From assembly GCF_030814115.1 (NCBI RefSeq), contig NZ_JAUSUP010000001.1, positions 1 through 64,000 on the forward strand: a DNA stretch of 64,000 nt. Reading direction: 5' to 3'. Of the stretch, positions 16,502 to 24,084 are shown piece after piece. Each line of letters opens with the position of its first letter. Position 1 is the stretch's first letter. The position numbers and the translations under genes are program-made. The stretch comes from Alkalibacillus filiformis (GTDB lineage Bacteria; Bacillota; Bacilli; Bacillales; Alkalibacillaceae). The notes beneath the pieces are model-generated. The model was not told the origin of the DNA and did not search any database. It saw only the letters and a program-made list of their open reading frames with translations.

Positions 16502-17494
16502 ATGTTTAAAAGGACGTTATTATTTTTAAGCATTTTAGGGCTTGTCTTATTTTTAGCAGCCTGTGGTTCAGAAAACAGTGAACCAGAAGAAGAAAACGGC
16601 GATACAAATGAAGGTACAGAGGAAACAACAGATACAGAAGAAAGCGCTGAAATTTACGAAGTGGAACACGCTATGGGTACAACAGAGATTGAAGGGACAC
16701 CAGAAAATATAGTTGTGTTAACAAACCACGGAACAGAAGCGTTATTATCATTAGGAATTACACCAACTGGTGCTGTCCAATCTTGGGTAGGTGACCCTTG
16801 GTATGATCATATTGCAGATGATCTGGAAGAAGTGAATGTTGTTGGCTTAGAAAACGATATTTCATTAGAAAGTATTGCTGAACTTGAACCAGATTTAATT
16901 TTAGGTAATAAAATGCGTCAAGAAGAGCATTACGAAGCACTATCAGCGATTGCACCGACAGTATTTGAAGAAACGTTACGTGGCGACTGGAAAATTAACT
17001 TTGAGTTAATCGCAGAAGCAGTGAATAAGGAAGAAAAAGGTCAAGAGGTATTAGACAATTATCAAGAGCGTATAGATCGTTTGAGTGAATCGTTAGATGA
17101 TCGTTTAGATACTGAAGTTTCCTTGGTTCGTTTTATGTCTGGTGACGTTCGTATTTATTATAAAGATTCATTCCCAGGCATTATTTTAGATGAAATTGGA
17201 TTGGCGCGCCCAGAAGCACAAGACGTTGATGATTTTGCGGCGACAGGTGTGACGAAAGAACGTATTGATGAAATGGAAGGTGACGTCATTTTCTACTTCA
17301 CCTATGAAACGGGTGATGGAGAAGGTTCAGGAGTTGAAGGTGAATGGACTGAAGACGCATTGTGGAACAATTTAGAAGCTGTGCAGGAAGGTAATGCTTA
17401 TAAAGTGAACGACACGATTTGGAATACAGCAGGTGGTGTCAAGGCTGCGAACTTAATGTTAGATGATTTAGAAGATAAACTGTTAAGTGAATAA
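16502..17494 (+). CDS. Iron-siderophore binding lipoprotein
   Basis: A 330-residue substrate-binding protein of the ferric-siderophore (FepB/YfiY-like, helical-backbone) class. The lipobox LAAC gives a lipid-anchored Cys21, followed by an acidic Glu/Thr-rich linker (about 22-50). The binding domain begins near YEVEHAMGTTEIEGTP and includes the standard LEPDLILGNK strand. It captures the ferric siderophore outside the cell and delivers it to the permeases encoded on the opposite strand. AGGAGG precedes ATG 16502. The siderophore type (schizokinen-like hydroxamate is one option) is not proved by sequence. Confidence 0.9.
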   Translation: MFKRTLLFLSILGLVLFLAACGSENSEPEEENGDTNEGTEETTDTEESAEIYEVEHAMGTTEIEGTPENIVVLTNHGTEALLSLGITPTGAVQSWVGDPWYDHIADDLEEVNVVGLENDISLESIAELEPDLILGNKMRQEEHYEALSAIAPTVFEETLRGDWKINFELIAEAVNKEEKGQEVLDNYQERIDRLSESLDDRLDTEVSLVRFMSGDVRIYYKDSFPGIILDEIGLARPEAQDVDDFAATGVTKERIDEMEGDVIFYFTYETGDGEGSGVEGEWTEDALWNNLEAVQEGNAYKVNDTIWNTAGGVKAANLMLDDLEDKLLSE

Positions 17495-17532
17495 TTGACT
17501 ATTTGCTTTACCCCCCTTAAGTAAATAGATAG

Positions 17533-17566
17533 AAAACGCTGGTCGAGTGGTAGGCCAGCGTTTTTT
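17533..17566 (+). terminator. Terminator after the siderophore binding-protein gene
   Basis: The 10-bp stem AAAACGCTGG/CCAGCGTTTT has a 12-nt loop and a T-run. Confidence 0.92.
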
Positions 17567-17612
17567 CGTGTATAAAAATGTATGCATGTTACAAGCATTT
17601 TTTTAATAAATT

Positions 17613-17635
17613 TGGTATAATTACTTTGAATTCAA
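17613..17635 (+). promoter_or_regulatory. Extended -10 promoter and 10-bp palindrome before the dioxygenase gene
   Basis: TGGTATAAT (17613-17621) is an extended -10 element; no strong -35 is seen. The perfect palindrome TTGAATTCAA (17626-17635) lies at the expected transcription start and could be an operator. It does not clearly match the known MhqR site, so the regulator is unknown. Confidence 0.45.
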
Positions 17636-17661
17636 GATATTTTGCAGACGGAGGTTTTCAA

Positions 17662-18645
17662 ATGGAAGGTTTAAGAGGATTGCATCATATTACAGCCATT
17701 ACGAGCAGTGCTGAGAAGAATTATGAATTTTTCACGTATGTGTTAGGCATGCGTTTAGTGAAGAAAACGGTTAACCAAGATGACATTCAGACGTATCATT
17801 TATTTTTCGCTGATGATAAAGGCAGTGCAGGAACAGATATGACGTTTTTTGATTTTCCTGGCATTCCTAAAGGTAGTCATGGAACGGATGAAATTTATCG
17901 AACTGGATTTCGCGTACCGAGCGATGCAGCACTTGACTATTGGGTGAAGCGATTCGATCGCTTAGATGTGAAACATGAAGGTATTCAAGACTTATTCGGT
18001 AAAAAAGTATTGCCGTTTGTAGATTTTGATGACCAACAATACCAACTCGTTTCTGATGAGCAAGATCAAGGCGTCGCATCCGGAGTCCCTTGGCAAGATG
18101 GTCCGATTCCATTAGAGTATGCGATTACTGGATTAGGTCCGTTACACATTCGCGTTTCTGAATTTGATCGAATGAAAATGATTTTAGAACGTGTTTACGT
18201 ATTTAATGAAGTTGATCAAAACGATTCAATTTATCTATTTGAAGTCGGTGAAGGTGGAAATGGTGCACAAGTCATTATTGAACATAACACTTCTTTACCA
18301 CAAGCGCGTCAAGGGTTTGGAACGGTTCACCACGCAGCGTTCCGTGTTGATGATGAAGCTGAGTTGAAGAATTGGGAAGACTGGTATTCGAATATCAAGT
18401 TGCCGAATTCAGGGGTCGTCGATCGATTCTACTTCCAGTCACTTTACGCACGCGTTGCTCCACAAATTTTATTCGAGCTAGCTACTGATGGACCAGGGTT
18501 TATGGGTGATGAACCATATGAAACACTCGGCGAAAAGCTCGCCTTACCGCCATTTTTAGAAAACCAACGCGAACAAATTGAACAAAAAGTACGCCACATC
18601 GATACCGTTCGAAGCACAAAAACATTTGAAAAAGAATACGAATAA
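17662..18645 (+). CDS. Ring-cleaving dioxygenase, MhqO/LinE-like (vicinal oxygen chelate fold)
   Basis: A 327-residue protein with two tandem glyoxalase/VOC modules, starting LRGLHHITAITSSAEKNYEF. Metal ligands expected from the family are His in LRGLHHIT, His in GTVHHAAFRV (about 230) and a Glu near ILFELATDGPG (about 280). Homologues in Bacillus (MhqO) are induced by catechol and quinone stress and are thought to open hydroquinone or catechol rings. GGAGG lies eight bases before ATG 17662; the upstream in-frame ATG at 17578 precedes the promoter. Single-gene unit. Confidence 0.88.
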   Translation: MEGLRGLHHITAITSSAEKNYEFFTYVLGMRLVKKTVNQDDIQTYHLFFADDKGSAGTDMTFFDFPGIPKGSHGTDEIYRTGFRVPSDAALDYWVKRFDRLDVKHEGIQDLFGKKVLPFVDFDDQQYQLVSDEQDQGVASGVPWQDGPIPLEYAITGLGPLHIRVSEFDRMKMILERVYVFNEVDQNDSIYLFEVGEGGNGAQVIIEHNTSLPQARQGFGTVHHAAFRVDDEAELKNWEDWYSNIKLPNSGVVDRFYFQSLYARVAPQILFELATDGPGFMGDEPYETLGEKLALPPFLENQREQIEQKVRHIDTVRSTKTFEKEYE

Positions 18646-18650
18646 CTTTT

Positions 18651-18682
18651 AAAGACCAATTCACTTAGAGTTGGTCTTTTTT
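18651..18682 (+). terminator. Terminator after the dioxygenase gene
   Basis: The 9-bp stem AAAGACCAA/TTGGTCTTT is followed by TTTCTTT. Confidence 0.9.
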
Positions 18683-18738
18683 CTTTGAAAGTTGGCAACA
18701 ATGATAGTGTAATGGACGTCATAAAAGGGGAAATGTTT

Positions 18739-19404
18739 ATGGATATGATTTTATTTTTCTTAATCATGATTTTTCATATATGTTTGTTCATTGTTGCGAT
18801 TGGTTTGGCATATCGTAACGGTTGGTTTGTTGTGTCTAATGTGATCATTTTAGTTCTTTTAGCACTTATTTATGACAACGGTATGCTAGCGTTTGGGAAA
18901 TTTTTTGGAGAGGGTGCACGGTTAGAATTTTATAATGAAATTCGCTTTTGGTTACACGCATTTATTACACCACTTTTATTACTTTACGCGTGGGATACGA
19001 TGAAGCGTGCTGGTGTGAAGTGGGTAAAGTGGCGGTCAGTCACATGGTTTGTGTTAGGGCTGACGTTATTTTTAATTATTTATGAAATGGTTAGTGAAGT
19101 ATGGGGGCTGGAGTTAGAGCCTTACGTGCATAACGGCGTGTTAGCATACACTAAAGTCGGTAGTGAGTCAGGTATACCGATTATGATTGTGGTCGTAACG
19201 ATCGCTTTACTCATCGCTTCTATTTACGTTGGCCGCATACAAAACTGGTTCTGGTATTTCACAGGTGTCTTTTTCATGACAACAGGGATGGCTGCACCGC
19301 CACCAGTAGAGACAGGAGTTTACGATAACTTTTTAGAGCTTGTTTTAATGTTTTCATTAACGACGACTAAAGCGTTTCAGGATCAGTATGATAGGAGGAA
19401 GTGA
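18739..19404 (+). CDS. Polytopic membrane protein (221 aa)
   Basis: A 221-residue integral membrane protein with six to seven hydrophobic segments. A Trp-rich cytoplasmic loop (KRAGVKWVKWRSVTWF) separates the middle helices. No family is recognised. AAAAGGGG favours ATG 18739 over the adjacent ATG 18733. A tiny overlapping ORF and then another membrane protein and flotillin follow, so it may belong to a membrane-organisation group, but that rests on proximity alone. Confidence 0.6.
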   Translation: MDMILFFLIMIFHICLFIVAIGLAYRNGWFVVSNVIILVLLALIYDNGMLAFGKFFGEGARLEFYNEIRFWLHAFITPLLLLYAWDTMKRAGVKWVKWRSVTWFVLGLTLFLIIYEMVSEVWGLELEPYVHNGVLAYTKVGSESGIPIMIVVVTIALLIASIYVGRIQNWFWYFTGVFFMTTGMAAPPPVETGVYDNFLELVLMFSLTTTKAFQDQYDRRK

Positions 19405-19499
19405 TGGTGGTTGGAGGAAGTGGAGCCACTGCCGCCATTACACCTACAAATCTTAGAATAACTTTTAATACATACTCCTCACCATTAAGGGAAAATTAA
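19404..19499 (+). CDS. Possible 31-residue coupled ORF
   Basis: ATG 19404 overlaps the stop of the preceding gene (TGATG) and is preceded by AGGAGG. The frame stays open for 31 residues, starting MVVGGSGATAAITP. The binding site and coupling favour translation; the unremarkable sequence and lack of any recognised family argue for caution. Confidence 0.3.
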   Translation: MVVGGSGATAAITPTNLRITFNTYSSPLREN

Positions 19500-19519
19500 A
19501 GGTGCGAGGAGATGATGGA

Positions 19520-19873
19520 ATGAACCAGTCATTAATTAAACTCATTTTAATCATGGCAGGGGTTTGGCTTGTTGTATCGTTGATCGGTAGGAGTCGTTTT
19601 CGGAGAATGGTGCCAACTTCGATGCTCGTTCCAGTTCTGTTTCGAGTGTTCGCTTACATAGGCGAAAGATCCAGTTCTTTTAATGTAAGTGAATGGGCTT
19701 CGAGAACGTGGCCGAGGATGCAAGTGAAAGTGGAGCCACTCGCAACAGGACTTTTACTCGGTGGCAAAAGGTTGTACGGACAAGCGATTAAATATTTCCC
19801 TCTTCATGCGCTCATTGAATTAACGCACCCAATTGCAAGAGAGTGGGAGAAAGCGAAAGTACGCATGCGCTAA
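19520..19873 (+). CDS. Small membrane-anchored protein upstream of flotillin (117 aa)
   Basis: A 117-residue basic protein with one N-terminal membrane helix (about 6-24) and a second amphipathic region near VPVLFRVFAYIG. The C-terminal half is soluble and ends in KVRMR. No family is recognised; in particular it is not NfeD-like. AGGAG lies eight bases ahead of ATG 19520, ruling out GTG 19502. It has its own terminator, so it is not in the flotillin transcript, though it lies directly before it. Confidence 0.55.
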   Translation: MNQSLIKLILIMAGVWLVVSLIGRSRFRRMVPTSMLVPVLFRVFAYIGERSSSFNVSEWASRTWPRMQVKVEPLATGLLLGGKRLYGQAIKYFPLHALIELTHPIAREWEKAKVRMR

Positions 19874-19904
19874 AACAACGGCCGAAATGGTCGTTGTTTT
19901 TTTG
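19874..19904 (+). terminator. Terminator before the flotillin gene
   Basis: AACAACGGCC pairs with GGTCGTTGTT (one G-U pair) around a 5-nt loop, followed by seven T. Confidence 0.88.
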
Positions 19905-19988
19905 CGCTTCAAAATTTGACGAGCATAATTTTCCACCGTTCTAATAAAGTGAATTGAGTGTATTTTATTGGAAATGTGGAGGGATTCA

Positions 19989-21530
19989 ATGGAGTTAGTA
20001 GGGTTTTTACTGTTTTTAATTCCGCTGTTAGTCATAGCAGCGATCGTCGGTTTGTTATGGTGGGTGTGGATGAAGCTTCGATACCGGACAGCAAAGTCAA
20101 ATGAAGCGCTTATTATTGCGGGTCCACGGCTTGGTAACCCGAGTAAAGAAACGAATATTTTCACCGATGAAGAAGGCCGTTCGATGAAGATTATTCGTGG
20201 TGGTGGGCATCTATTAAGAATGCACCAAACCGCGACACCGGTTGATTTAACAGCATTTCAGCTGAAAATTACTACACCTCGCGTATACACGAATGGTGGT
20301 GTGCCAATTATTGCCGATGCTGTCGCGATGGTGAAAGTTGCTGATACGTTACGTGGAATTGCAATTTACGCGGAGCAATTTTTAGGGAAAAAGCCGAAAG
20401 AGATCCAAGCTGAAATATCAGAAGTGTTGAATGCGAATTTGCGAGCTATTTTATCTAAAATGACAGTCGAAGGTATTAATGAAGATCGCGAGGAGTTTAA
20501 TAAACAAGTAACTAAAGTTGCTCAGCGTCAGCTAGATGAGATGGGTTTCAAGATTACGTCACTCGGTTTACAAGACTTGCGTGATGCTGACCCTGAAAAT
20601 GGTTACTTAGAGAACTTAGGTAAGCCTCGTATCGCACAAATTCGTAAAAAAGCTGAGTTGGCTGAGTCGGATGCTGATAAGGAAACGCGTATTCACCGTG
20701 CCAACAATGATCAAGAAGCAAAAGAGCAGGAGTTTGAACGTCAAATTGAAATTGCTGAATCCAAAAAGGAAAAAGACTTAAATGACGCATCAATTAAAAA
20801 AGAAACGGAACGAGCGCGTGCAAAGTCTGAGCAGTCGTACCAATTAGAAAAAGCACGACTTGATAAAGAAGTTCAAGAACAAGAATTGAAAGTCCATGCG
20901 CAAAAGAAAGAAGAACATTTGCGCTTGCAACATATGGAGCGCGAGCGTCTAGTGCAGTTGGAACATGAAGAAGCGAAAGTGCGTCAAGCGAAGGCCGATG
21001 CTGAATACTACGAAGTGACAAAACAAGCTGAAGCCGAAGCGAAGAAAGCACAAATCGATGGTGAAACCCGTGCGAAGATTAAACGTGAAGCTGGTTTGTC
21101 AGAAGCTGAAGTTATTCGGAAAAAAGGTGAAGCAGAGGCCGAGTCGAAGAGGTTGCTCGCTGAAGCGATCTCCAAGCACGGTGAGGTCGTCATCGTTGAA
21201 AAGTTAATCGAAATGCTTCCTGAATACGCAAAAGAAATCGCTAAGCCGTTATCCAATATTGAATCAGTTAAAGTCATTGACACTGGAGGCAGTGGCCAAG
21301 GTGGTATTTCAACTTATGGCCAGTCAATAACAAACACGATGACCCAAATCCAAGAGCCGTTAAAAGAGCTGACGGGATTAGATGTGAATCAACTTTTAAC
21401 GGATCTTGTGAATCGCGGCAATACGCACACAGTCGTGCGAGCGGAAGAGACGAAAGATGAGAAGGAAGAGCAACCTGAAATGACAGTCGAGGTTGAAGAA
21501 CAAGACGACAGGCCGGATGATAAGGGATAA
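19989..21530 (+). CDS. floT: Flotillin, FloT/YuaG type
   Basis: A 513-residue flotillin. One N-terminal membrane segment (about 4-28) is followed by a SPFH/band-7 domain (about 30-210, including the ALIIAGPRLG start and DPENGYLENLGKP end). A long Ala/Glu/Lys coiled coil (about 215-390) follows, with the EAEAE-type repeats of flotillins, then a C-terminal oligomerisation region. It scaffolds functional membrane microdomains. GGAGG sits six bases before ATG 19989, giving a start without the extra seven residues. In Bacillus subtilis floT is preceded by an NfeD-type gene; none is seen here. The stop codon is followed at once by repeat array B1. Confidence 0.93.
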   Translation: MELVGFLLFLIPLLVIAAIVGLLWWVWMKLRYRTAKSNEALIIAGPRLGNPSKETNIFTDEEGRSMKIIRGGGHLLRMHQTATPVDLTAFQLKITTPRVYTNGGVPIIADAVAMVKVADTLRGIAIYAEQFLGKKPKEIQAEISEVLNANLRAILSKMTVEGINEDREEFNKQVTKVAQRQLDEMGFKITSLGLQDLRDADPENGYLENLGKPRIAQIRKKAELAESDADKETRIHRANNDQEAKEQEFERQIEIAESKKEKDLNDASIKKETERARAKSEQSYQLEKARLDKEVQEQELKVHAQKKEEHLRLQHMERERLVQLEHEEAKVRQAKADAEYYEVTKQAEAEAKKAQIDGETRAKIKREAGLSEAEVIRKKGEAEAESKRLLAEAISKHGEVVIVEKLIEMLPEYAKEIAKPLSNIESVKVIDTGGSGQGGISTYGQSITNTMTQIQEPLKELTGLDVNQLLTDLVNRGNTHTVVRAEETKDEKEEQPEMTVEVEEQDDRPDDKG

Positions 21531-21720
21531 TTACCGAATAAGGTGAGGTTAATACCGAATAGGGTGGAGTTAATACCGAATGGAGCGGATAATTACCGAA
21601 TAGGGTGTGGTTAATACCGAATAGAGCGGATAGTTACCGAATAAGGAGCAGTTAATACCGAATAGACAGCAATAAGTACCGAACAAGGTGGGATAATTAC
21701 CGAATACAGACATGAACGGA
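21531..21720. repeat. 21-nt phased repeat array, ACCGAAT core (array B1)
   Basis: Nine TACCGAA cores begin at 21532, 21553, 21574, 21594, 21615, 21635, 21656, 21677 and 21698, so the spacing is 21 nt (20 in two steps). The linkers end alternately in GTTAA or GATAAT. The array fills the gap between the convergent flotillin and Nudix genes and starts at the flotillin stop codon. Read on the Nudix coding strand the core is ATTCGGTA, the same orientation as array B2 has to its Nudix gene. Confidence 0.88.
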
Positions 21721-21745
21721 ATAAATAAGCGGTGACGTCATCATG

Positions 21746-22252
21746 TCACCGCTCATTTTTATCAATTTTCAAAGCTTCATCCATTACAGCCTGATACAAC
21801 TCATGCCATTTTGGATAATACTCAGGAACATCGTCGTGGTCAATAAATGTTCGTCTGCTAGCTTCATATCCTCCTACAAAAGGGTGAATCTTTTCAATAT
21901 CCATTCGGTAAAAGACTTGATAGCCAACGATTGGATATGGACCGTTTGGATCGAAGTTAGGGTTTTCGTGGTGGTCAACAGCAATGGCGCCAAGCAGCTG
22001 ACACTTTCCACTTACATAACCTTCTTCATAAGCTTCGCGTTTAAAACATTGTAAAGGCGTTTCGTCTTCTTCGGTGTGCCCTCCTGGAAAGTCCCAGCCG
22101 CGGTCGTTTAAATCGACCATCAGTAATTGTCCATGCTGATCAAAACAAAACCCGTGTACACTTGTGATTAAATGGCGATCTGGTAGTGCGTCTCCGGCTT
22201 GCCAACTTAATTTAACACGTGAATTCCCCCAATTAACATAAGTTGAAATCAT
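21746..22252 (-). CDS. Nudix hydrolase family protein
   Basis: A 168-residue Nudix-fold protein. The Nudix box runs from GGHTEEDETPLQCF to REAYEEGYV (about residues 57-80), with the expected Gly, Glu, Arg and Glu-Glu positions. These enzymes hydrolyse nucleoside diphosphates linked to another moiety; the substrate is not predictable. An N-terminal 25-residue strand region precedes the core. It is a stand-alone gene on the minus strand whose 3' end faces array B1; upstream lies a 370-nt gap. Confidence 0.82.
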   Translation of the reverse strand: MISTYVNWGNSRVKLSWQAGDALPDRHLITSVHGFCFDQHGQLLMVDLNDRGWDFPGGHTEEDETPLQCFKREAYEEGYVSGKCQLLGAIAVDHHENPNFDPNGPYPIVGYQVFYRMDIEKIHPFVGGYEASRRTFIDHDDVPEYYPKWHELYQAVMDEALKIDKNER

Positions 22253-22387
22253 CGCATAACCTCCACTTTTTCATAATCCGCTATAGCATCTGTGAATTGT
22301 AATCTGTTTCCATTTTAAACCAAAAACCTTATAAAATCACTAAACTATTTGAAAATTGTATAACACCTCACTTCGTCCTCTTGCGAT

Positions 22388-22558
22388 TATAATATTGGAT
22401 CTACTAACAAAAAATTTTCACAGTGGAGGGAATATGAAAGTCAAGGTCGTAATAATTAGGGTAAAGCACATTTATTAAATTTGGTGGCATTAGTTGAGAC
22501 AGGTTTCGGACTGGTTGAATTTAATAGTAATGAGAGCATACATTATATCAAGCTATGA
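22388..22558 (+). pseudogene. Possible small frameshifted gene ahead of the amidase
   Basis: TATAAT (22388-22393) and GTGGAGGG precede ATG 22434, a convincing expression start. The frame from it closes after 14 residues (MKVKVVIIRVKHIY). Shifting by one frame near AGGGTAAAG opens a continuous stretch, starting AHLLNLVALVETGFG, to the TGA at 22556-22558. This fits a roughly 40-residue gene broken by one frameshift, or a short leader peptide. Otherwise the 370-nt gap before the amidase gene shows nothing I can support. Confidence 0.35.
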
Positions 22559-22622
22559 AGTTTGGATATGGGTATAAAAAGCAAAACAGCTCTTAGGGGG
22601 CTTTAATGTAAGGAGGGGTATT

Positions 22623-23564
22623 GTGGCAAACATTGAAGATTTGCGCGGTCAAACAATGGGTGGCAATCGTAGACGTAATTCGGTGAAACACATTGCAAGG
22701 CATCATAGTGCAACTGAAGGTGGCGATGTTTGGTCATTTGAAAGACATTGGAAAAGTCGTGGGTGGCAGACAGGTGGTTATCACGAAATTATTCTTCGTG
22801 ACGGTACTGTTCAGTTGTGCTATGACGAAGATGTCATAGTTAATGGAATAGCGAACCATAATCGAACGACATATCACATTTGTCTAGTTGGTAACGGCAG
22901 TTTCACTAACGAACAGGAGCGTGTGTGGGAAGAGCGAGCACGTTATAACATGAAACGGTTCGGTTTAAAGGTGGATAAAGTTTTAGGACACAATGAATTT
23001 ACAGGAGTGAGAAGTGGTTGTCCTGGTGTTGATATGGACCGCGTACGTTCGAGATTAGAAAATGGCAGTTCAGGATCTAGCGGAGATACCGACTCCTCAG
23101 GCTCTAATAACAATCTCCTTAGAAATGGCGATTCTGGCAGTGAAGTCGAGCAGCTACAACAAGATTTACTTGAAGTAGGTGAAAGGTTGCCGAGGTATGG
23201 CGCTGATGGAATTTTTGGTGACGAGACAGAATCGGCTGTGCGTTCATTCCAACGAAAAGCGGGCATACAGGTTGACGGTATTGTAGGACCTGAAACGCGT
23301 CAGGCGTTAGAATCGGCGAAGAATGATGATCGTGTTGAACTTCCAAGCGGTATTTACAGGCGTGGTAGCCGTGGCGAAGCAGTAAAGCAGATCCAAGAAG
23401 CATTGGACAGCGTAAGGTTTAGGCCCGGAGCAATTGATGGCATATATGGACCGAAAACTGAAGATGCGGTGCGGCGTTTTCAAAAGGTTCATATCCCTCA
23501 TGAAGTTGACGGAATATACGGGCCTAACACGAAAGCAAAACTAGAAGAAGTTTTGCGTGGGTAA
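22623..23564 (+). CDS. N-acetylmuramoyl-L-alanine amidase with two peptidoglycan-binding domains
   Basis: A 313-residue cell-wall hydrolase. An amidase_2/PGRP domain (about 20-140) carries the zinc ligands expected of the family: His in IARHHSA, His in LGHNEF and Cys in SGCPGVD. A Gly/Ser linker follows, then two peptidoglycan_binding_1 repeats, each with a DGIFG- or DGIYG-type motif (about 163-228 and 240-312). It cuts the bond between MurNAc and the stem peptide. No signal peptide is present, as in phage-type and some mother-cell enzymes. GTG 22623 follows AAGGAGGGG. There is no holin or other phage gene, so a sporulation or lysis role is open. Confidence 0.88.
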   Translation: MANIEDLRGQTMGGNRRRNSVKHIARHHSATEGGDVWSFERHWKSRGWQTGGYHEIILRDGTVQLCYDEDVIVNGIANHNRTTYHICLVGNGSFTNEQERVWEERARYNMKRFGLKVDKVLGHNEFTGVRSGCPGVDMDRVRSRLENGSSGSSGDTDSSGSNNNLLRNGDSGSEVEQLQQDLLEVGERLPRYGADGIFGDETESAVRSFQRKAGIQVDGIVGPETRQALESAKNDDRVELPSGIYRRGSRGEAVKQIQEALDSVRFRPGAIDGIYGPKTEDAVRRFQKVHIPHEVDGIYGPNTKAKLEEVLRG

Positions 23565-23631
23565 TTTGGTGGTATGACTCTAGGCGGTAAGAGTCATATG
23601 GTGGTGCAAAAGCAATCTCCTATTCCAATGT

Positions 23632-23664
23632 AACCTCCTCACGAGCGGTAGTGAGGGGGTTTTT
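23632..23664 (+). terminator. Terminator downstream of the amidase gene
   Basis: AACCTCCTCAC pairs with GTGAGGGGGTT (with one bulge) around the loop GAGCGGTA and is followed by TTT. A second hairpin without a T-run (ATGACTCT/AGAGTCAT, 23573-23597) precedes it. Confidence 0.75.
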
Positions 23665-23707
23665 ATGTGTGTGCTGATTCATCCGACTCGCGTTATAATG
23701 AGCGTTT

Positions 23708-24043
23708 CGTCCGACACTAATACCTGTTCGTCCGACAATTATGGCCAGTTGTCCAACATTAATGCCCACTCGTCCGACAATTATGGAGGTGTGTCCGACA
23801 TTAATGCCCGCTCGTCCGACAATTATGGCCAGTTGTCCGACATTAATGCCCACTCGTCCGACAATTATGGCCGGTTGTCCAACATTAATGCCCACTCGTC
23901 CGACAATTATGGCCGTTCGTCCGACATTAATGCCCGCTTGTCCAACAATTATGGAGGTTTGTCCGGCACTAATGCCTGCTCATCTGACAATTACGCCCGC
24001 TTGTCCGACACTACCACCCCATCGTCCGACAACAAACCGCCCC
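23708..24043. repeat. Long 21-nt phased repeat array, GTCCGAC core (array A2)
   Basis: Sixteen consecutive units, each exactly 21 nt, run from 23708 to 24043. Units alternate between the forms CGTCCGACAATTATGG and TGTCCGACATTAATGCCC. The core varies little (TCCAAC in three units, TCCGGC and TCTGAC once each). The alternating linker and period match array B1 and B2, whose core differs. It fills the space between convergent cell-wall hydrolase genes. Because 21 is a multiple of three, long repetitive ORFs arise on both strands; none has a credible binding site. Confidence 0.92.
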
Positions 24044-24047
24044 CATC

Positions 24048-24080
24048 AAAAAAGACGAACGCCAAATCCTGCGTTCGCCA
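24048..24080 (-). terminator. Terminator of the LysM-NlpC/P60 gene
   Basis: On the minus strand a 7-bp stem (CGAACGC/GCGTTCG, 24056-24062 with 24071-24077) is followed by six T. It lies directly at the edge of array A2. Confidence 0.85.
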
Positions 24081-24084
24081 AAAA

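Noticed and set aside
22623-23564. Prophage or phage lysis cassette around the amidase
   Set aside because: The enzyme is phage-like, but no holin, tail, integrase or attachment site is visible nearby.
23708-24043. CRISPR array
   Set aside because: Units are contiguous with no unique spacers, the period is only 21 nt, and there are no cas genes in the window.
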